A DNA stretch of 64,000 nt from Neurospora tetrasperma FGSC 2508 (Eukaryota; Ascomycota; Sordariomycetes; Sordariales; Sordariaceae). Every line of letters begins with the position of its first letter. Position 1 is the first letter of the stretch. Below, one piece after another: positions 47,596-59,849 of the stretch. Where the stretch lies: assembly GCF_000213175.1 (NCBI RefSeq), contig NW_009799179.1, positions 1,547,392-1,611,391 of the forward strand. The letters run 5' to 3'. The notes beneath the pieces are model-generated. The model saw only the letters and a list, made by a program, of their open reading frames with translations, was not told the DNA's origin and searched no databases. The translations under genes were made by a program, and so were the position numbers.

Positions 47596-49807
47596 TCAGC
47601 CTTCAAAGACATTGTGCTGCAACTCAACCCCAAACTCATTCGCGACATCTCTCATCCTTGCCTCCAACTCATCCTCCATACCTCCCCCGCGATGCAGCAA
47701 CTGCCTCACCCGGAAGAAGTAAAACGCCACGTCTGTCAGCGCCAGCACGCACTTGAACAAAAAGTGATGCCAGTAATTCACCAACCGCTGTCCGAGCGGG
47801 AGGTTTGGATCCTGGAACGAGCTCCGGCTGGCCCATTCGCCCATCATCTTGATACGGTTCACGGGCGAGCCCAGGTACTGATTGTTTCCTTGGACTATAC
47901 GCATGTTGCGCCCGATGAAGATAAGCTCCTTGGGCCACTTGTCCTCGTCCGCAAGCACGTCGCGGATCCCTTGCTTCATGCGTGCCTGCATCTCATAGGA
48001 GCGCTCGCTGGCCGTCTTGTTGCCATCCAGGTGCTTCATCAGCTTGGCCTGAAACCCGCCGTCGTCGCCTCCCTCGTATGGACGGAGGAGCGTTGCCGAG
48101 GCAAATAGGTCGGCGGCTTTGATGCCCCATTCGTCCGTGATTTCCTTGATCTTGTTGTTGTCGAAGGTCATCAGTGCCTTCCAGAACTCGCCGTATTCGT
48201 GCCGGAACTTGTCGCTCATGTAGACGTAGAGACCATGGTCGATGAGCACGAGCTCAGCTCGCCCGTTGGGCAAGCGCCGGATGAAAACGTTGCCTGGGTG
48301 CGGATCGCAGTGGACGACTCCCCACTTGAAGATTTGGGCAGAGAAGAGATCGACCATGGTGGTCATGACATCCTTCGTTGAGAGTCCGAGGCCACCCTTG
48401 CCGCGCCGTCCTTTCCACTCGGTCCGCTCGGGCTTAATCATAAACGTGTCGCCTTGCGTGTTCTTGCGAAGTGCGCTCCGGATGGCGGGCATGTCGGGCG
48501 GGTCTAGTTGGGCGCCGTGGACGCCGGCTGACCCTTTGCCGTAGCCGCCTAGCCAGGGCCGGGTCATGGCGTCCTTGTCCCATAGTCTGATGCCCTCGAT
48601 CCATTCAGTCGTGAGGACGCGCTTGGAGCTGAGTTCGGGGTAGACTGGAGGTATATAGACGCGCCCACGAAGGCTGGGCTCGTTTTCGACAAGCTGGCGC
48701 ATAATTTCGGAATTCTTGGCCTCGTTCTCGAAATCTGTCTCTAGTCGTAATCGCTCGCTGATAAATGGCACCAGGCTGTAGAGTGGTAGGTCGAACCACC
48801 ATGTGTAGACCCACGTCACAACTCTGTAAAGGTATGTTAGTCGATACTAAAGGTTGGTGTATGATCAGGTATACTCACTTGAACGCCCACAAATCCCAGC
48901 CAATCTGCCTTTCGATCTCCGGTTTCTGTATCTTGATCGCCACCTCTCTCCCATCCGGCAACCGCGCCCAATGCACCTGCGCCACGCTCGCACTCGCCCT
49001 TGCCGTGCGCTCCATCACACCCCTACCCTCCGCCCCGGAAAAGCTTACTCCAAACACTTCCTCAACACTCCTCCCGCCAAAATCCTCCCGGATCACCTGC
49101 TCTACCTCCTCCCATGAATCCTGGGGCGCGTCGTCAAACATACGCGAGAACATGGCTTGAAACTCCGGCGGCAGAACCGCACTCTGCATGGCAATGGCCT
49201 GGCCAATCTTGAGGTACAGTCCGCCATTATGACGGAGCAGATCAGATAGTCGCTCGGCGTTGCGCCGATGTAGTTCTGGGATGCCCTCAGGAATACCAAT
49301 CCAGGGAATCGAAAGCAGTTCCGGCCGAAAGTTGAGCTTGTAGTCGGCCGCAACGACAAGGCCGACACCGAAGGTGCGCAGGGAGCGGGCGAGCCCGGAG
49401 GCGTAAACGTACTTGTCGGTTAGGTAGGCGACGCCGATGAGAGATGAGAATATGAGAAGTCTGCGCGACCAGCGGCGGGTGCGGGTATAGGAGCGCGCGG
49501 GGTACGGGGCACCGAGTTTGGATGGCGACGGGGGGGTGAGCGGCTCGAATGGACCGGCGGAGGGGCCTGGCGCTGTAGTAGCATGGGACCAGGCTGTACG
49601 GCTGCTACGGGAGGAGGAGTAGAAGCATTGTGGTATTCGATTGTGTTTCGTCGTCGTCGATGTCGTCGCGGATGCGCTTCTTAGTCGGCTAACGTACGGA
49701 CGTGTGCGTACGAGGGATCTCGCCGCGGCTCTCGTGGGTAAAATCGTTATCCCAGCCACTGGAGCGTTTGGACAGTGGCTGGCTGCTATTATGCTTTGGC
49801 GCAACAT
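47596..49807 (-). CDS. MCP2: Mitochondrial ABC1/UbiB-family atypical kinase, Mcp2/ADCK1 type
   Basis: UbiB-family proteins are kinase-like ATPases; Mcp2 is an inner mitochondrial membrane member linked to lipid homeostasis. Two exons (49807-48879 and 48823-47596, donor GTGAGT, acceptor TTTACAG) encode 718 residues. The first about 115 residues are Arg/Ser/Thr-rich, fitting a presequence, followed by a hydrophobic segment at about 117-130 (LLIFSSLIGVAYLT). Family motifs are all present: the KxGQ motif LKIGQAIAMQSAVLPPEF (K200, Q203), the Ala-rich loop RASASVAQVHWA (270-281), VAIK with K292, FENEAKNS (near 342), catalytic VVHCDPHPGN (479-488), and the metal-binding Asp in IDHG (504-507). The C-terminal helices and LGSPVNRIKMMGEWASRS agree with the ADCK1/Mcp2 branch rather than with Coq8. 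A Pro/Gly insertion near residue 400 is a little longer than usual. Confidence 0.9.
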
Positions 49808-51084
49808 CGCGTCGTTGTGATGTCCCTCGCGGCCGGGGGTATTGAGAAGGTTGGAGGACGATCTCAGCTGTTAATGCATGCCACTGTGCTGTTGGCGCTT
49901 CTCTATGACACGACTTAGGTACTTGGTCCGCTTGAAAACGTCCTCATAGGCGTAAGACAACCCTCGAAGATTTTGAAAAGCTGCGCGTCGGCGTAAATAA
50001 GGGTTGACGAAGAAAACTGCTGGCATGGAAGCTAAATGTTGGAAACAAATCGCCGTGTGTCCCGAATGACTCTACCACGATGACAGGATCGGTGTTCGAT
50101 TACGTAGTGCACCCCAGGCCTTGCCCGCTGGAGCCGGCGCGGGGCGCTAAGGCGGCTGGGCGGGACCCGGGCAGATGGCCTCGGTCCACTAAAACCCCGG
50201 GATCGGGCGGAGTCTATCCGATTAGCCCGACTTCAGTGATCCCGCTGTTCAGGTCCAAATTGCACCATCGAGGCCGACGAGGTCCCGTGGTGCATTGCGA
50301 TGAAGTAGGAGGACGCAAAAAAGAAAAGAAATGAAAACAAAAATTCAAGAATTTATTAGTTAGGTCAGCAACGAAAGTAACGTCAAAACAAACTACTCCC
50401 TTGCCAAGGCACTCATGCTGGCAAGTCACAAACAGTACAGCACACGCGATGTTCTCGTCACGTCTTGAGACTACCACGGCGATGATGTGTTGAGGTGTCT
50501 ACACACTTATTGCCGTCCAAGGAATAACCTATACTATGCAGTATATCGGACAAGACAGACAGCCTCTCGCAAACCCGACTAGCAAAAGCACTTACCCCGT
50601 GTGTTTTCGCTGGTTGCAGGCTTAACTAGTTCTCTCAATGTATTTAGAGCTACTGTTCCTTAGAGGTGTCAGCGTTCTAAGAAAGGTGATTTTGGGCTCT
50701 TGTTATTGTAGTTCGAAACAATGTCTGTTTGGCAAGTGTTGGTGATGGTTGCTGCTGCGCCAGATCGATGCTCCGAAAATGCCAAGCTTTGGGTCTTGGC
50801 TGTCAGTTTGCGTGGGCTCTTAACACGGTCGATTAAGAGTCGAATATCTGGCTCGCAGTAAGAACGGCCATTTCGAAGCTATAACAAGGATCATAATAAG
50901 TCGTAGCCACATCAGTTGGACTCGCTTAGGGATTCTTCACTATCGCAACTGCCTCCAATTCAGGATTAAAAGTACGCTAAATGTGCTAAGATGCGTGATT
51001 AGAGTAGACCTATGGTGTGGTGTACTGTACTGAATGATCGTGACGTGTTCTGTTTCTTCTTATGATCATTTGACTGCCGCAAGC

Positions 51085-51103
51085 TTTTTTTTTTTTTTTT
51101 TTT
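51085..51103. repeat. Homopolymer run of 19 T
   Basis: There are nineteen consecutive T residues as given. The length may be affected by sequencing error. It could be the fossil poly(A) end of an inserted retrosequence on the minus strand, but no coding remnant is visible next to it. Confidence 0.7.
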
Positions 51104-52171
51104 CTGGCGATGCAACACCATCCCTTGCCTGGAACATCAGAACTGAAATTGACATGGAAGAAGAGCGGCTCCTCAATGCGTAACAAAGATGAGGTACCTT
51201 TATTCACTCAGAAAATATGGTTAGCGCGAGGTATAGCGCTAACTGCATGAACATCTAGCACCGGGGTCCCCTCCCGGTATCCGACACATTTGTTGATCCA
51301 GGGGACTTAGGAGCATGTACACTATGTGAACAGGAGCCACATCTGAATCTCAAGCGAACATGGAGCCGTTGCTCAAATTAAAACTATACACATGATTGTC
51401 GAATACCTAGAGGATTGTCCGCAAGCGGCAGTGGGAATGCTTTTTAGGTTTTGGAGCAATACACGACAGAATGAACTTGGCCTCATAGATCATTGTGATA
51501 AATAGAAAGTTCAACCATCACAGTCTGCTATTTTATAAAGCGCTTGGTTTTTATTTGCTGACGGAGCTTCTCTATCCTTGTTTTTTTCTCCCTACAATAG
51601 AAACAACAAATTCTTGTTGACTCGTGGGTGCTTTTGAGCTGGTTAACGTTGTATCTACATCTTCAGTTCCTTGTCTGATTCTGTGTATCCTCTCTAGGGA
51701 AAATTGCATCCTGTCGTGTCCCATAATCCCAACATTGGCAGCTGTACAAAGGGTAGTAATACTGAGGCGGATCGTTAACAATGATGTGGGATTCGAGTCT
51801 TTTTTTCTTCTTCTTTTTTTCTTCTCCAACGAGGTACCCAGATGGTGCGGTATGCCAATCAGAGGAGACAGACGGCAGGTCGGGATGGGTATATCGAGAC
51901 TCCTATAGGCTATGTACTGTATAAATGACCTCCCTCGTGAAGGGGCATGACTGGATGATCAATATGTCTGGTAGCGGATAGCACGTTGCGCAAGTGCTAC
52001 AACTTAACATTTTGGGGCACTTTAGATTTCATTACAATTCGCCTCAAGCTGATGAGCGGCTCGACTTACTTTTCAAGTCTGTGTTCTATGTGTACGAGAA
52101 TGTTAGGCGCTTTTCATCCCATAGCGGCATCCGTTCTCAGCGCATATAGTACATGGTTGCATTAGAATGCC

Positions 52172-52198
52172 TTGAAGCAGCGACTCAACCTGCTTCAA
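52172..52198. repeat. Perfect 9-bp stem-loop TTGAAGCAG / CTGCTTCAA
   Basis: The arms are at 52172-52180 and 52190-52198, separated by a 9-nt loop. It is one of two similar-size perfect stems 100 nt apart close to the left edge of the AT-rich block. Confidence 0.8.
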
Positions 52199-52281
52199 AA
52201 ATTTATGCTCCGATCCAATGAAAAAGTTAATTAGCGTCCATTTGGTACTTGTTGGAGAGGGGTCCAGGTTCTGTCGGGTCT

Positions 52282-52304
52282 CCAACTCTGCTCCACAGAG
52301 TTGG
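52282..52304. repeat. Perfect 9-bp stem-loop CCAACTCTG / CAGAGTTGG
   Basis: The arms are at 52282-52290 and 52296-52304 with a 5-nt loop CTCCA. Its sequence is unrelated to the stem at 52172. Confidence 0.8.
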
Positions 52305-52854
52305 CGACAAAACCGCCGGACACGACAAAACCCGACCGGACAGTAAAAATGCAGCCTAAAAAGGGTAAAACCCTACCTGTCATAGCATGGTTGGACAGGT
52401 TCCTAGAGCACTGGCCACTGGGCAATGGGGTGCACTATAGTACATCGGATGGAATGAGGCTTAGATTCTTATCGATAGACCTTACAAATTAGGAAGGCGG
52501 CGACGCCTAGTAGAATCCGACTTATATATTCAGATTTACAATACTAACGTTTATTTACTTTCCCCTTCCCTCTTTATACTTAATATTACTTTAATTTATA
52601 ACTTCTAATCTTATTATCTTTATTACTTATAGGATTACACTTTCACATAATATTAAATATCTTCCTTTCTAACTGGGGACGGTATTATAATATCCTAACT
52701 AGTTTAATACCGAATAATTAATCCCCCCCTTAAGTCTAACCTAAACATCGTTAATTACCCCCCCTCAATAGTAATTGCTTAGAAAAGAAGGATTATATAA
52801 TTTTACAATAGCTATCAGACAACCGGACTAATAAAATAAATACTACTTACCCCC

Positions 52855-53176
52855 TGTAAGGGATTTACGAGGTATGCACGCAGGTAGGCCTTGTAAAGAG
52901 CTTGAAATAATTAACAAAGAGGAAGAGGGAAGTCTGTACTAGTAAGGCACAGAGCTTCCAGCTAAATACACGAAATGCGTGGGCATCGAAAGTGCTAGAA
53001 ATACCAAGGCTAGAAATGTAGCCCGTACAGCGCCCCGAGGGATGCACCCAATAGCACGCAGTATATCGGGCGCTAAGACGGCTGCCGACAGCCGACCGGC
53101 CCGTACAGCCAATTAGAAGGCACGCCTGGCTTACACAGTCAGCCAGGCATTACCTCTGGGCGCCAGCCCCGTGACA
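52855..53176. mobile_element. Candidate solo LTR, 322 bp, with normal base composition
   Basis: The segment starts TGTAAGGGATTT and ends CCCCGTGACA, so it has the 5'-TG...CA-3' ends of an LTR. It is flanked on both sides by CCCCC (52850-52854 and 53177-53181), a possible 5-bp target duplication of the size made by gypsy integrases. GC content is much higher than in the surrounding DNA and CA/TG are present, so it is not RIP-mutated. Inside are a stem GCCTGGCT/AGCCAGGC (53124-53148) and two copies of GCCCGTACAG 78 nt apart (53021 and 53099). The orientation is uncertain; read on the minus strand it starts TGTCACGGGG. Because the target is C-rich, the duplication could be chance. Confidence 0.55.
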
Positions 53177-56100
53177 CCCCCCTATCTCCGCCTTAAACTA
53201 AATTAACCATACGATATCTAACGCCCGAAATACTCAATAACTATATAACCAATACAATAGCCCCCTAATTGAAAATTCTAATCTAATTAAAAACTATTAT
53301 CGTATACCTATATTATCGTCTCTAAACCCAATTACTATAAATTTAGAGGAGAACTTTACTAAAGGCTAATCCTAATTACTAAATATTAATACTATACCTT
53401 ACTCTTAAAATTAACCTTAAAATAATCCCTAGTAAAAGCCTAATAAAACTTCTCTTATTAAAACCCTACTATATATTCCCCCCTCCAAACGAAGGTTAAT
53501 AGTTATATTGCTAACCTATATAAACCTTAATTAAAATAGAAATACAATTCTTAAAATAACCCTATAAGCCCTTTAATTTAAAAAATAAATAAAGGATAAA
53601 AGGAAGGAAAAACCTACTACTTCCCTTTTGGATACTAATATAATTAAACGAATACTAACTACTAAAGCGTTTAAATTAGCCTTTTTACCCTTAAAATCTA
53701 CCCTCCCACAAAAACTCAATAACCTCCTCTTTAAAATTAAGATTATAAATCTAGAACAACATTTTTACTATATTTATACTAAAAAAATAGGCTACGAAAT
53801 ACCTAATATAAAAATCTATATTTAAATTAATAAGGAATTTAGAATACCCACTAGAAAAAAAGTAAAAACTATTATAATAGGGGTCCGCTCGGGAGAAAAA
53901 CCCCCTATAATACCTACTCTTTCCAACTATATTAATAATTACCTCCGAAAAATCTACCCTTATACTAAATTTCCCCCCTACTATACCACTCTAGAAGAAA
54001 TTACTGGAAATATCTATTAGCGTATTAAAATAATCTATAAAATCTAGAAGAACCTAAACAACAGTACTAACGTATTTATCTTTAACCTTATATTAAAAGC
54101 TACTATAAAATCCTTAGTATTTAAAAAAGAGAGACTAAATATCTATTATAGTACGGTTGGCAACTGGGCTAGAGTATACTAGCGTTCAGCTATACTATAA
54201 CCGGCATAGTTGGACACCGATACAGCTCCAGGTAGTTGAGATAGTTGAAGACGGATTTGTCTCCCTCGGGACGGATTCTTCCTTTAATTAATTATTATTT
54301 ACAATTAGAAATTCTTATTTAGTAATACTGTTCATTAATATAAGTCCTAAATTGCAATTGACCGTAGTTCCTCAAAACGAATCCGTTACTCAGTAACGAA
54401 TTTACTACGTATTAATCCTTTTAACAAATCCGTTACCTACTGGATTCTTCTCTCGAAACGAATTTATTAGTAATAAATCCATTATAAGGAAGTATAGTAA
54501 TTATAATCTCAACTCCTTATAATACCATAGTAAATAATTTTTATAGTTTTAAAATTAAATTAATCTTTTACCTCTTTATTATTACTTATAAATTATCTTC
54601 TATTTATATAATATTTCTTCGTCCCCCTAGAATTACGCTTTATAGTAGTAAATTGAAATAATATTTATCTAAATAGAAGCTAATACTAAGAGGGTTAATA
54701 ATTTCTATAGATTGTACGAACGGTATTCCGAATACCCTATATAGGTGGATATTGATAGTTATAATATTAGAATTTTCGATTACTATAAAAGAATTTAATA
54801 CCGACCCAATAATTATACTAAATATACTACCGAAAACAAGCCTTTTAATAATAGCGATAAATCTATTCGTTTTCTCTACTAGACGACCAACTATAAAATA
54901 CCTAAGAAGTATTTTTATTTTATTATTGCAAAATATAACGAATTTATTATTAATATATAAATTAATAGAATTTTTATAATTTAAAGAATAAGAGACGAAG
55001 TAGCTAGGACGAATATAAGGGAGATAGCGTTAACCCTATATTAAACTAAATCCTTTTATCCGATTTAAATAATTAAATAGTATACTATAAGGGTTACTTC
55101 TAATATTATAGTATAATATTAAATTTAAGATATTAAGGGTAAAGGAAAGAAGGAATAAATATAAATAAGAGCGAACCTTTTACCCTCTAATAGTTTGATT
55201 TATTTTACTAATATAGAATAATTATAAATCGATTTTATACAAATTAGCAAATCTATCGGAAGGTATTTAAAAGATTTTATACGTATTTAAGGTTAGTTAA
55301 ATACTATAAAAGTTATTTGTAGGGTATTTTTTAATACTTTTAATCCTAAGGAAGAAATAAATCTAATACTATATTAAGTATTACTAGCGATATTCTAAGT
55401 ATTATTAATTATAATTGCGTAGAAGAATTTAGTATTAGTCCTAATATTTTAATCCCTTATTAATATTATATTAGGGGTTGTACGCCTAATTTATAAATAA
55501 ATAGTTTAACCTATACTAAAGGTCTAATTTTATATTAAGAATATTAAAGAGGACTATTAAATTATTTAAAGGATTAAGTCTTAAATTGGTCTAATTATTT
55601 CCTTACTTTCGCTGTATATTTAAATAAAATACTAAATATCGTTATTTTTTACTATAATAGGAATATTCGAAATATATATTCCTAAATCTTCTAATAGTAG
55701 ATATTATCGCCCTACTATTAAATTAATACTATAAGAAATTAAAATATAAATTAATATTAAATCCAATACTTTTATACCTATTATTAAAAGAAGTAACTTT
55801 AATATTATAATAAAAGACTATTTATTTAATAATTTTATTATTCTTAGCAAATTGTTTAATACTTTTAGTAAAATAAATATTGAAGGAGAAACTTTAGACG
55901 GACCGTCGATAGATCCGGCTATATTTAAAATTAAAAATAGGGTTAGTAAATCTACTACTTACTTAGCTAGAATAAGCGTTAAAAATATTAATACTAAGGT
56001 TAAACATTATAAAGATACTCTTATAAGCGCTTCTACTATACCTATTATTTATAGTAGCTTTATATATTTAAAAGTAGGTTAGAGTATATTATTATTATAG

Positions 56101-56400
56101 ATTCCCCCTAATTTTCCTCCTAATAGTTTCCTCCTTAATTTTTAATAATTTAGCAACCTTATAAATTAATTTAGGTATACCTATCCCTACGGAATTATAT
56201 ATTCGCTTTATAATTATTTAATATACTTCTATTTAGGATAGGGAATAGGCTTATATAAATATTTAGGTATTCCTAATTACCCGACTAATTTCCTTACTAG
56301 TCTATCGACCCCCTTACCCGGATTTAGAAGAAGAAATAGCGGTAGTAATAGAAAACTATTTTAAAAGAGTACTACCGGCGCTCTTAGAAATCCTAATAAT
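53177..56400. other. RIP-mutated DNA upstream of the gypsy internal region
   Basis: This stretch has only short frames. One at 53628-53825 (65 codons) and one at 55852-56082 (76 codons) are read-through fragments of decayed coding sequence. The second contains EGETLDGPSIDPAI and keeps a few GC-rich codons, so it may be the edge of an older gag-like gene. A palindrome GTTACTCAGTAAC is at 54385-54397, in a cluster of AACGAAT/ATCCGTTA repeats at 54375-54480. The 5' LTR of the gypsy element may lie here but I could not define it. Confidence 0.45.
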
Positions 56401-56449
56401 CCTAATAGTTTTAAGAGTCCTTATAACGGAGGATAGCCCCTAATACTTT

Positions 56450-57300
56450 TATTCTAAGGTTTAGCCTTTTTAAGCGGGGGTCCTCCCAGCGGTCCTTTAG
56501 GCCCGCCGTTTATAGTATTAAATTATTATAGTACCGGTCCTCCTAGCAACGTCCGAACGGAAGATAATAATTGGAAGGTATAGGAAATTAATATATTTTA
56601 GCCTAATACCCTTTATAATAAGTATTAAAGATATATAGTATTTTATATAGGAAAGATCTTATATTATTAAAAAATTTTTAATTAAGAAATTAGTATTCGG
56701 GCGGATGCTAAAGGTAGTCTATATTACTTTTAGAAAGTATTTTCCTATTTCCCAAACTTATTAAAGGGCGAAATAATAGTTTAATAAATATTAGAATTAT
56801 TAACCAAGGACTATAAAATTTATATAGAATTGCTCGATATCCTATTCTAATTAATAAATAAACGCTTTAAAATCGATTTAAACAAAAGTATAGAATAATT
56901 ATAAAAGAATTAATTTATAGAAGTATATAACGCCTACAAGAAGTCCGTTTATATTTTTACCGGTTTATTATTCTACTATATACAATAATAAAATAATATT
57001 ATTAATTACTAGTAATTATACTATTTCTATATTAATTTATATTTTAATTTATAAGGTTTAATAGACGAATTAGTAGTAAATAATACTAAGAAGCAGTATT
57101 TATACTAAATAGATATTAAAATATAAATTTAGTAGAAAGCACTTACAGAATAACGTATTAAATTATCTATATATTTTAAAAATAAAAATAAAGAGATCGT
57201 CGAGGATTATAATAAAGAGGATATATATTGGGGAGGATTTAACTCTTATTAGAAGGATTTATTGTATAATTATTTCTCTTTTTAAGGTTATAGTAGAGGA
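56450..57300 (+). pseudogene. gag remnant of the gypsy element
   Basis: A Gly/Pro-rich start (GGGPPSGPLGPPF, near 56475) is followed by NNWKV and a string of helical fragments such as VFSYFPNLLKGE, ELLTKDYKIYIELLDILF and KRFKIDLNKS. The length and placement before the protease suit a capsid domain. Several stops and Arg/Gln losses break the frame. Assignment is by position and weak pattern. Confidence 0.6.
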
Positions 57301-57879
57301 TATTAGAATTAAAGTTTAAATAAACAATATTAGTAAAATAAATAGAGTTAGGAGGAAGATAATTACGAATAACATAATTATTATTATAGAAATAGCGGGC
57401 GTTATAATTATTATTAAGAGTATTTTCGTTAGCGAAAAACCAATAGCAATAGTAATTCCTACTTCTAAAATTATTATTATTTCTATAAGGATATACCGGA
57501 TTCGAAAAAAAAAGGCTAAGGAATTTAAAGAATTTAATTATATTATTATTAACAAAGGAGAGGATAAAGTAAAAAAAGAAATAAACTTTATATATAGCGT
57601 TAAAAATATTTTAAATAAGGGTAAAAATTATTTAGCTAAATCTAATATAATATTAATTAAATTCGTTAATTATGCCAAATACTACTAAATTCTAATTATT
57701 ATTAATAATTTAGAAGAGGGTAAATTAATTAACTATATAAACTAATCCTAAATTATTGTAGGCCTCCTTACGATTAATAATTATAATTTACTAGACGCTA
57801 AAGAAAATACTAACCTCGCCTTCTAAGAGTATTAAATTATTAAAGTAAATTTTATATTAATTATTAAATTAATATATAT

Positions 57880-58260
57880 TCTTTATAAAAGAATATATTT
57901 AACCGTATTAATTAATAGGGACCTAAATAGCCCGGAAGTTAACGTTTATTTAGATTTAGAAACGTTTAATATTCTAATTAATAAAAAATTTATTTATAAA
58001 TTTATAAAGAATTTATATTTCTTTTTTATATCCGGTTTTTGAATTAATAGTATTTCGGATAGCGAGGAGATTATAGAATAGGTAGAGTTCGATTTCTATA
58101 TACGAGGATATATTTAAAGAATATAAATTAATAAATATTTCCTTATTTGTACTAATATTATAGCCGACCTTATACCCCGTTTACTATTAGGAATTTATTT
58201 CTTTATTAATTATAGAATAATTTTCAATTTTATATTAAGGGAAGTTTATTTTCGTTCGGT
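57880..58260 (+). pseudogene. Retropepsin (aspartic protease) remnant
   Basis: The remnant includes TFNILINKKFIYKF at the place of the DTG-containing loop, EFDFYIRGYI in the middle, and ADLIPRLLLGIYFF where the family has an LLGMDIL-type motif. The catalytic DTG/DSG is not preserved. Internal TAG/TAA stops are present. Confidence 0.55.
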
Positions 58261-58749
58261 TTATAATATAAAGGTAAAAGGTTAAGTATTTAGGAAGATT
58301 AGAATAGAATATTATATTTAAATCTATAGGAAAACGATATATACGATTATTAAAGTACTACGAATTACTTTATATAAAGTTACTTCTATTAGGAAAGTAA
58401 TAATACCCGCCTTTATTAAAATGTAAGTCCCGGTTCGGTATATTAACCTTCTTCAGATTTATAGAAATTCGATTTAAAAGCCTATAGTTTCCGAACTAAT
58501 TATAATAGTATTTTCAATTATATTATTATTTACTATATAATAAAGAATATTACAGTTCTAAATTACATTATATAGCCTATTATTATTAGGGTTTATAAAA
58601 CTATCAGATATATTTACGAGTATATAAGAGACGAATTTAGTATATTAATAGATAATTATAATTTTAATTATTTTATACCTGCTATTTAGGTAAAATTTAT
58701 TTTAGATTAGTATATTATATTTCTTAATAAGGAAGATTAGTAAACAGCG

Positions 58750-59700
58750 ATATTGGCCGATAAAGCGGACCTAAGTATGCCAACTCCCCTTTAGAAGCCG
58801 GAATTGTTCAAATTGCTAATATAGGGCTTAAATAAATTTAATAATATCTTTAAAGCGAAATTAATATAAGGGGTTAGCATATATTATAATTCGCCGGACT
58901 TTATTAAGAAATTTATTAAGTTAGTAAATAGATATAATATTTTCTACGATTGAAGAATAATTTTAATAACCGAAGATAAGAAGATACGTATTAATTTAGT
59001 CAAAGGTTAGTAAAATTAAAAGCAATAGGTCCGTATTTACCTATTAGGATATAAAGATTGCATTTTCCTTAATAAAATATATAATTAGTTATATATTTAG
59101 GGTAGGATAAGTTTTATAAATTAGCCAGCGCCCCTAGTATATTCCGTTTTTATTATATAGTATAAGGGTATTAAAGGGGATAAAGGGCGAATTGTTTCCA
59201 ATTTCCAATTATTAAATAAAATTACTATTCTAAATATATATTTTCTCCTTAATTAGTAGGATATTATAAATAATATAGTCGGTTATATTATTTTTTTCAT
59301 TTTTAATACTTTAAGTTTCTTCTATTAATTACCTATATATTTTAAATATAAGGATTATATAATAATTAGTAACCCCCGCGGATTTAAATAGATTAATATA
59401 GTTTTAATAGGTTTTAAGAACGCTCCGGCGTTTATTTAACGCTTTATAAATCGTTGTTTTTTCGAGTATTAGCACTTTATTCGTATATATATTAATAATA
59501 TAATTATATTTAATAAAACGGCCAAAGAGTATCTTAATTACCTTCGAATAGTATTAAATATTATTAATAAATATTATATTTATATTAAAACCGATAAATT
59601 ACTCGTAGGGTATCCGTCGGTAAAATTATTTAGCTATATAGTAGATAGAGAAGGAATTAATTGTATTAATAATTATATTACTACTTTTAAATAAATTAAA
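58750..59700 (+). pseudogene. Reverse transcriptase remnant with YINN in place of YVDD
   Basis: Strong match to gypsy reverse transcriptase in one frame: DKGRIVSNFQLLNKITI (from 59179), FYIFF-like strand, GFKNAPAFI (from about 59410), the active-site box IRIYINNIIIFNKTAKEYLNYLR (YINN at 59488-59499; the family has YVDD) and GYPSVKLF. A TAA at 59437-59439 takes the place of the conserved Gln after PAFI. Both changes are those expected from RIP on one or the other strand. Confidence 0.85.
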
Positions 59701-59849
59701 TTCCTTAAAATTTTAAATATACTAGAAATTTATATTAGTATAGTAGGATAGCTTTAGTCCGGCGTAGTTTAATTCTAAATTAAGAGCGCTCTATTCGAAC
59801 GTTGTAAAATTGAATTATTTAAATAAGGGCGAGAATTAGGAGAGTTATT

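Larger units (their letters stand above)
49808..52500. other. Intergenic transition towards the AT-rich block
   Basis: The segment begins with the promoter of the MCP2 gene. A GC-rich patch lies at about 50100-50230. A run of 19 T is at 51085-51103. Two perfect 9-bp stem-loops occur at 52172-52198 and 52282-52304. No gene can be supported. The 63-codon + frame at 52301-52492 has no recognised domain and ends just before the AT-rich block. Confidence 0.45.
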
